Below are positions 7,707 through 10,474 of a DNA stretch of 10,474 nt, piece by piece. The notes below the pieces were generated by a model. The model saw only the letters and a program-made list of their open reading frames with translations, made no database searches and was not told the origin of the DNA. The stretch is from Actinomycetes bacterium. Its GTDB lineage: Bacteria > Actinomycetota > Actinomycetes > Propionibacteriales > Nocardioidaceae. The DNA lies in assembly GCA_023415395.1 (NCBI GenBank), contig JAEZKN010000417.1, positions 1-10,474 of the forward strand. The letters run 5' to 3'. A program made the position numbers and the translations under genes. The stretch's first letter is position 1; every line of letters starts with the position of its first letter.

Positions 7707-9085
7707 TCACCACGAGCCCCACCTTCCGCGCCCTCCGCAACCCGAACTACCGGATGTACCTGGCCGGTAGCGCCGTGTCGAACACCGGTACCTGGATGCA
7801 GCGGGTGGCCCAGGACTGGCTCGTCCTCCAGCTGCCCGGCACCTCCGGCACCGAGCTGGGCATCACCACCGGGCTGCAGTTCCTCCCGGTGCTGTTGCTC
7901 AGCCCGTACGCCGGCGTGGTCGCGGACCGCTTCTCCAAGCGCCGCCTGCTGCAGGTGACGCAGGCGACGATGGCGGCCGCCTCGCTGGTCCTCGGCCTGA
8001 TCGCCGTCCTCGGCGTCGCGCAGGTGTGGCACGTCTACCTGATCGCGTTCCTCTTCGGCATCGGCGCGGCCTTCGACGGCCCCGCCCGCCAGTCGTTCGT
8101 CTCCGAGATGGTGGGCCCGGACGACCTGACCAACGCGGTCGGCCTCAACTCGGCCAGCTTCAACGCCGCCCGCATCCTCGGCCCGGCGCTGGCCGGCCTG
8201 ATGATCGGCGCGCTCGGTGGCGGCGCCGAGGCCACGGGCTGGGTGATCCTCATCAACGCGCTGTCCTACCTGGCGGTGATCGCCCAGCTCGAGCGCATGG
8301 ACACCCGTCTCCTCCACACCCCCGAGGCCCAGCCGCGCACGCCCGGCGCCCTCGCCGAGGGCGTCCGCTACGTCCGCAGCCAGCCCAAGATGGTGATGAT
8401 CCTGATCATCGTGTTCTTCGCGGGCACCTTCGGGATGAACTTCCAGATCACCTCCGCGCTCATGGCGACCGAGGTGTTCGGCAAGGGCGCCGGCGAGTTC
8501 GGCATCCTGGGCTCGGCGATGGCGGTCGGCTCCCTGACCGGTGCCTTGATGGCGGCGCGCCGCGTGCGGATCCGGATGCGGCTGATGATCGGCGCGGCCC
8601 TGGGCTTCGGCGTGGCCGAGATCGTGGCCGGGTTCCTGCCGTCGTACGTCGCCTTCGCGCTGTTCGTGCCGGTCATCGGGTTCTGCACCCTGACCCTGCT
8701 CAACTCGGCCAACGCGACCATGCAGCTGGAGTCCGACCCCCGTCTGCGCGGCCGCGTCATGGCGCTCTACATGACCATCGTGCTGGGCGGTACGCCGCTC
8801 GGGTCGCCGATCATCGGCTGGATCGGCACCCACCTCGGCGCCCGCTGGACTCTGGTCATCGGCGGCGTGCTGACGATCCTCGGAGTACTCTTGGCGCTCG
8901 CCGTCTACGCACGGCTCCGCGGAGGCGCCCGCAACGTTTTGCGTGCCGTTGAGGCGCCGGGTAGCCTTAATCCTCGTGTCTGGGACAACCAGGCCGTTGT
9001 GCGTGCCCGGAAGCAGTCGAGTGAACAGGCTCTCGGCTCCGGCACGGAAATCCCCGTCGGCGAGACCGTGAGCGGCTCCCGCTGA
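7706..9085 (+). CDS. MFS exporter (MFS_3/EntS-like), co-operonic with MarR; non-canonical start likely
   Basis: A 12-helix major facilitator of the enterobactin-exporter-like branch. TM1 includes LAGSAVSNTGTWMQRVAQDWLVL, and motif A is GVVADRFSKRRLL. Conserved GPARQSFVSEMVGPDDLTNAVGLNS follows TM4, and LRGRVMALYM precedes the last helices. The first ATG is at 7754, but the upstream 16 codons carry the family-typical N-terminus (TSPTFRALRNPNYR) with no ATG, GTG or TTG. ATC at 7706 overlaps the MarR stop as TGATC, exactly where a TGATG coupling would be expected; ACG at 7712 is a second candidate. AGAAGGA at 7696-7702 could serve as ribosome-binding site. If only ATG is used, the protein begins at 7754 (443 residues). 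From about 8930 codon use changes and the tail of about 50 residues runs through the str promoter. Likely a drug or metabolite efflux pump; substrate unknown. Confidence 0.85.
   Translation: MTTSPTFRALRNPNYRMYLAGSAVSNTGTWMQRVAQDWLVLQLPGTSGTELGITTGLQFLPVLLLSPYAGVVADRFSKRRLLQVTQATMAAASLVLGLIAVLGVAQVWHVYLIAFLFGIGAAFDGPARQSFVSEMVGPDDLTNAVGLNSASFNAARILGPALAGLMIGALGGGAEATGWVILINALSYLAVIAQLERMDTRLLHTPEAQPRTPGALAEGVRYVRSQPKMVMILIIVFFAGTFGMNFQITSALMATEVFGKGAGEFGILGSAMAVGSLTGALMAARRVRIRMRLMIGAALGFGVAEIVAGFLPSYVAFALFVPVIGFCTLTLLNSANATMQLESDPRLRGRVMALYMTIVLGGTPLGSPIIGWIGTHLGARWTLVIGGVLTILGVLLALAVYARLRGGARNVLRAVEAPGSLNPRVWDNQAVVRARKQSSEQALGSGTEIPVGETVSGSR
8939..8967 (+). promoter_or_regulatory. Probable str operon (rpsL-rpsG-fusA) promoter inside the MFS reading frame
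   Basis: TTGCGT (8939-8944) and TAGCCT (8962-8967) lie 17 bases apart, the best SigA-like promoter in the window. Transcription would begin at about 8974-8976, giving a leader of about 245 bases before rpsL. The A/T-richer patch here contrasts with the surrounding coding sequence. Confidence 0.6.
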
Positions 9086-9218
9086 TCTGTGGGCCGGGCG
9101 ACACGCCCGACCTCGGGGGCGAGCAGCGCGGGTTGGGTTCGCACCAGCCGGACACGGAGCAGGACACCGTGCGGGCAGAGCGCCCGTACTGAGAGCGGAA
9201 AAGAAGGGGAACCACCAG
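9086..9218 (+). other. str operon leader with two small hairpins and rpsL ribosome-binding site
   Basis: CGGGCG-ACA-CGCCCG (9095-9109) folds ten bases after the MFS stop and could end or pause MFS transcripts; it has no T-run. An eight-pair stem (9169-9176 with 9182-9189, one G-U pair, loop AGAGC) lies just before the ribosome-binding site AAGGGGA (9204-9210). The leader may bear regulation of ribosomal protein synthesis, but no known S7-binding structure is recognised here. Confidence 0.45.
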
Positions 9219-9593
9219 GTGCCCACTATCAACCAGCTGGTCCGCAAGGGCCGCCAGGACAAGGTGTCGAAGAACAAGACGCCTGCCCTGAAGGGATCGC
9301 CGCAGCGCCGAGGCGTCTGCACGCGCGTCTACACCACCACCCCGAAGAAGCCGAACTCCGCTCTGCGCAAGGTCGCCCGTGTGCGCCTGTCCAGTGGCGT
9401 CGAGGTCACCGCTTACATCCCGGGCGTGGGCCACAACCTCCAGGAGCACTCGATCGTGCTCGTCCGCGGCGGCCGGGTGAAGGACCTCCCCGGTGTCCGC
9501 TACAAGATCATCCGCGGCACCCTCGACACCCAGGGCGTCAAGAACCGCAAGCAGGCTCGCAGCCGCTACGGCGCCAAGAAGGAGAAGAGCTGA
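9219..9593 (+). CDS. rpsL: 30S ribosomal protein S12
   Basis: A 124-residue full-length S12, located at the decoding centre of the small subunit, where it contacts the codon-anticodon helix and helps set accuracy. The sequence runs PTINQLVRKGR, then TTTPKKPNSALRKVARVRL at 39-57, GVGHNLQEHS and GGRVKDLPGVRYK, ending KKEKS. Lys43 and Lys88, the positions whose change gives streptomycin resistance, are wild type, and so is Pro91. Asp89 is the usual methylthiolation site. The GTG start is fixed by the universal N-terminus and by AAGGGGA eight bases upstream. First gene of the str operon; its stop is one base from the rpsG start. Confidence 0.98.
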   Translation: MPTINQLVRKGRQDKVSKNKTPALKGSPQRRGVCTRVYTTTPKKPNSALRKVARVRLSSGVEVTAYIPGVGHNLQEHSIVLVRGGRVKDLPGVRYKIIRGTLDTQGVKNRKQARSRYGAKKEKS

Positions 9594-9594
9594 T

Positions 9595-10065
9595 ATGCCG
9601 CGCAAGGGTCCCGCTCCGAAGCGGCCGATCGACGTCGACCCGGTCTACGGGTCGCAGCTGGTGACCCAGCTCGTCTCGAAGGTCCTGCAGGACGGCAAGA
9701 AGCAGGTTGCTCAGCGCATCGTCTACACCGCGCTCGAGGGCTGCCGCGAGAAGACCGGCACCGACCCGGTCGTCACGCTCAAGCGCGCGCTCGACAACGT
9801 GAAGCCGGCCATCGAGGTCAAGTCCCGCCGCGTCGGCGGTGCGACCTACCAGGTCCCGATCGAGGTCAAGGGCACGCGCGGCACCACGCTCGCGCTGCGC
9901 TGGCTCGTCGGCTACGCGGCCGACCGCCGCGAGAAGACCATGCACGAGCGGCTGATGAACGAGATCCTCGACGCCTCCAACGGCCTCGGTGCCGCGGTGA
10001 AGAAGCGCGAGGACACCCACAAGATGGCCGAGTCCAACCGGGCCTTCGCGCACTACCGCTGGTAG
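9595..10065 (+). CDS. rpsG: 30S ribosomal protein S7
   Basis: A 156-residue full-length S7, which binds the 3' major domain of 16S rRNA, nucleates assembly of the head and lines the E-site exit. The protein begins PRKGPAPKRPIDVDPVYGS. Landmarks include SRRVGGATYQVPIEV, the family signature region of S7, RWLVGYAADRREKTMHERLMNEILDA and the end KMAESNRAFAHYRW. The ATG is one base after the rpsL stop, and AAGGAG in the rpsL end (9579-9584) serves as ribosome-binding site, so the two genes are translated in a coupled way. In E. coli S7 represses this operon; whether it does so here is not shown by the sequence. Confidence 0.98.
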   Translation: MPRKGPAPKRPIDVDPVYGSQLVTQLVSKVLQDGKKQVAQRIVYTALEGCREKTGTDPVVTLKRALDNVKPAIEVKSRRVGGATYQVPIEVKGTRGTTLALRWLVGYAADRREKTMHERLMNEILDASNGLGAAVKKREDTHKMAESNRAFAHYRW

Positions 10066-10077
10066 ACCCGGGTCGCT

Positions 10078-10110
10078 CGCCGGCCCGCCCCCACGAGGGC
10101 GGGCCCGGCG
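10078..10110 (+). terminator. Very stable hairpin between rpsG and fusA (attenuator or processing site)
   Basis: CGCCGG-CCCGCCC (10078-10090) pairs with GGGCGGG-C-CCGGCG (10097-10110) around the loop CCACGA, giving 13 G/C pairs with a single bulged C at 10104. It starts 13 bases after the rpsG stop and has no T-run. It may be a partial terminator or an mRNA end-protecting element that tunes S12/S7 against EF-G output. Confidence 0.5.
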
Positions 10111-10145
10111 GGCACCGACGCTAGACCGACAAGGGGCGTACACCT

Positions 10146-10474
<329 letters not shown>

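Noticed and set aside
9095..9109. Six-pair hairpin after the MFS stop as a full terminator
   Set aside because: Short stem, no T-run, and it lies downstream of the likely str promoter, so full termination would silence rpsL; kept only as a leader hairpin.
7247..9322. Minus-strand frame of 691 codons across marR, MFS and the rpsL start
   Set aside because: It spans three confident plus-strand genes and shows no domain.

Overview
The window is high-GC DNA with strong G/C preference at third codon positions, several GTG starts and apparently leaderless genes. It looks like an actinobacterial chromosome, most likely Nocardioidaceae or a close relative. This rests on protein families and codon style, not on a database match.

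Layout. The left edge holds the N-terminal two thirds of a secreted subtilisin-like protease on the minus strand (1-1008, no stop in the window). Divergent from it is a two-domain protein, HAD phosphatase fused to a LarE-type sulfur transferase (1097-2515), then a cold-shock protein (2560-2952). A structured inverted-repeat intergenic region (2979-3066) separates the cold-shock gene from a convergent MFS transporter (3082-4437, minus). Next come a DUF3027 protein (4511-5284), a convergent small two-TM DUF2530-like protein (5357-5650, minus), and a divergent NCS2 purine permease (5699-7135) ending at a long terminator hairpin. A MarR regulator (7254-7706) and an MFS exporter (7706-9085) form an overlapping two-gene operon. 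The right end is the start of the str operon: rpsL, rpsG and the first 109 codons of fusA.

How the parts fit. The order cold shock / MFS / DUF3027 / DUF2530 / MarR matches, from memory, the Rv0871-Rv0880 neighbourhood of Mycobacterium tuberculosis, so the middle is an old conserved actinobacterial block of largely unknown purpose. MarR probably represses its own operon through an imperfect 22-bp palindrome that overlaps its -10 box. rpsL, rpsG and fusA encode ribosomal proteins S12 and S7 and elongation factor G. Their likely promoter lies inside the end of the MFS reading frame, and a very stable hairpin sits between rpsG and fusA.

Points that most deserve attention: the HAD-LarE fusion with the three-cysteine (cluster-type) LarE signature; the MFS exporter whose family-typical N-terminus has no ATG, GTG or TTG start; the MFS C-terminal tail running through the str promoter; a repeated -10-to-start spacing suggesting that at least five genes are leaderless; and two elaborate palindromic structures between convergent genes. 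I see no CRISPR array, tRNA, rRNA, insertion sequence or clear phage gene. No gene-free stretch exceeds about 135 bases.
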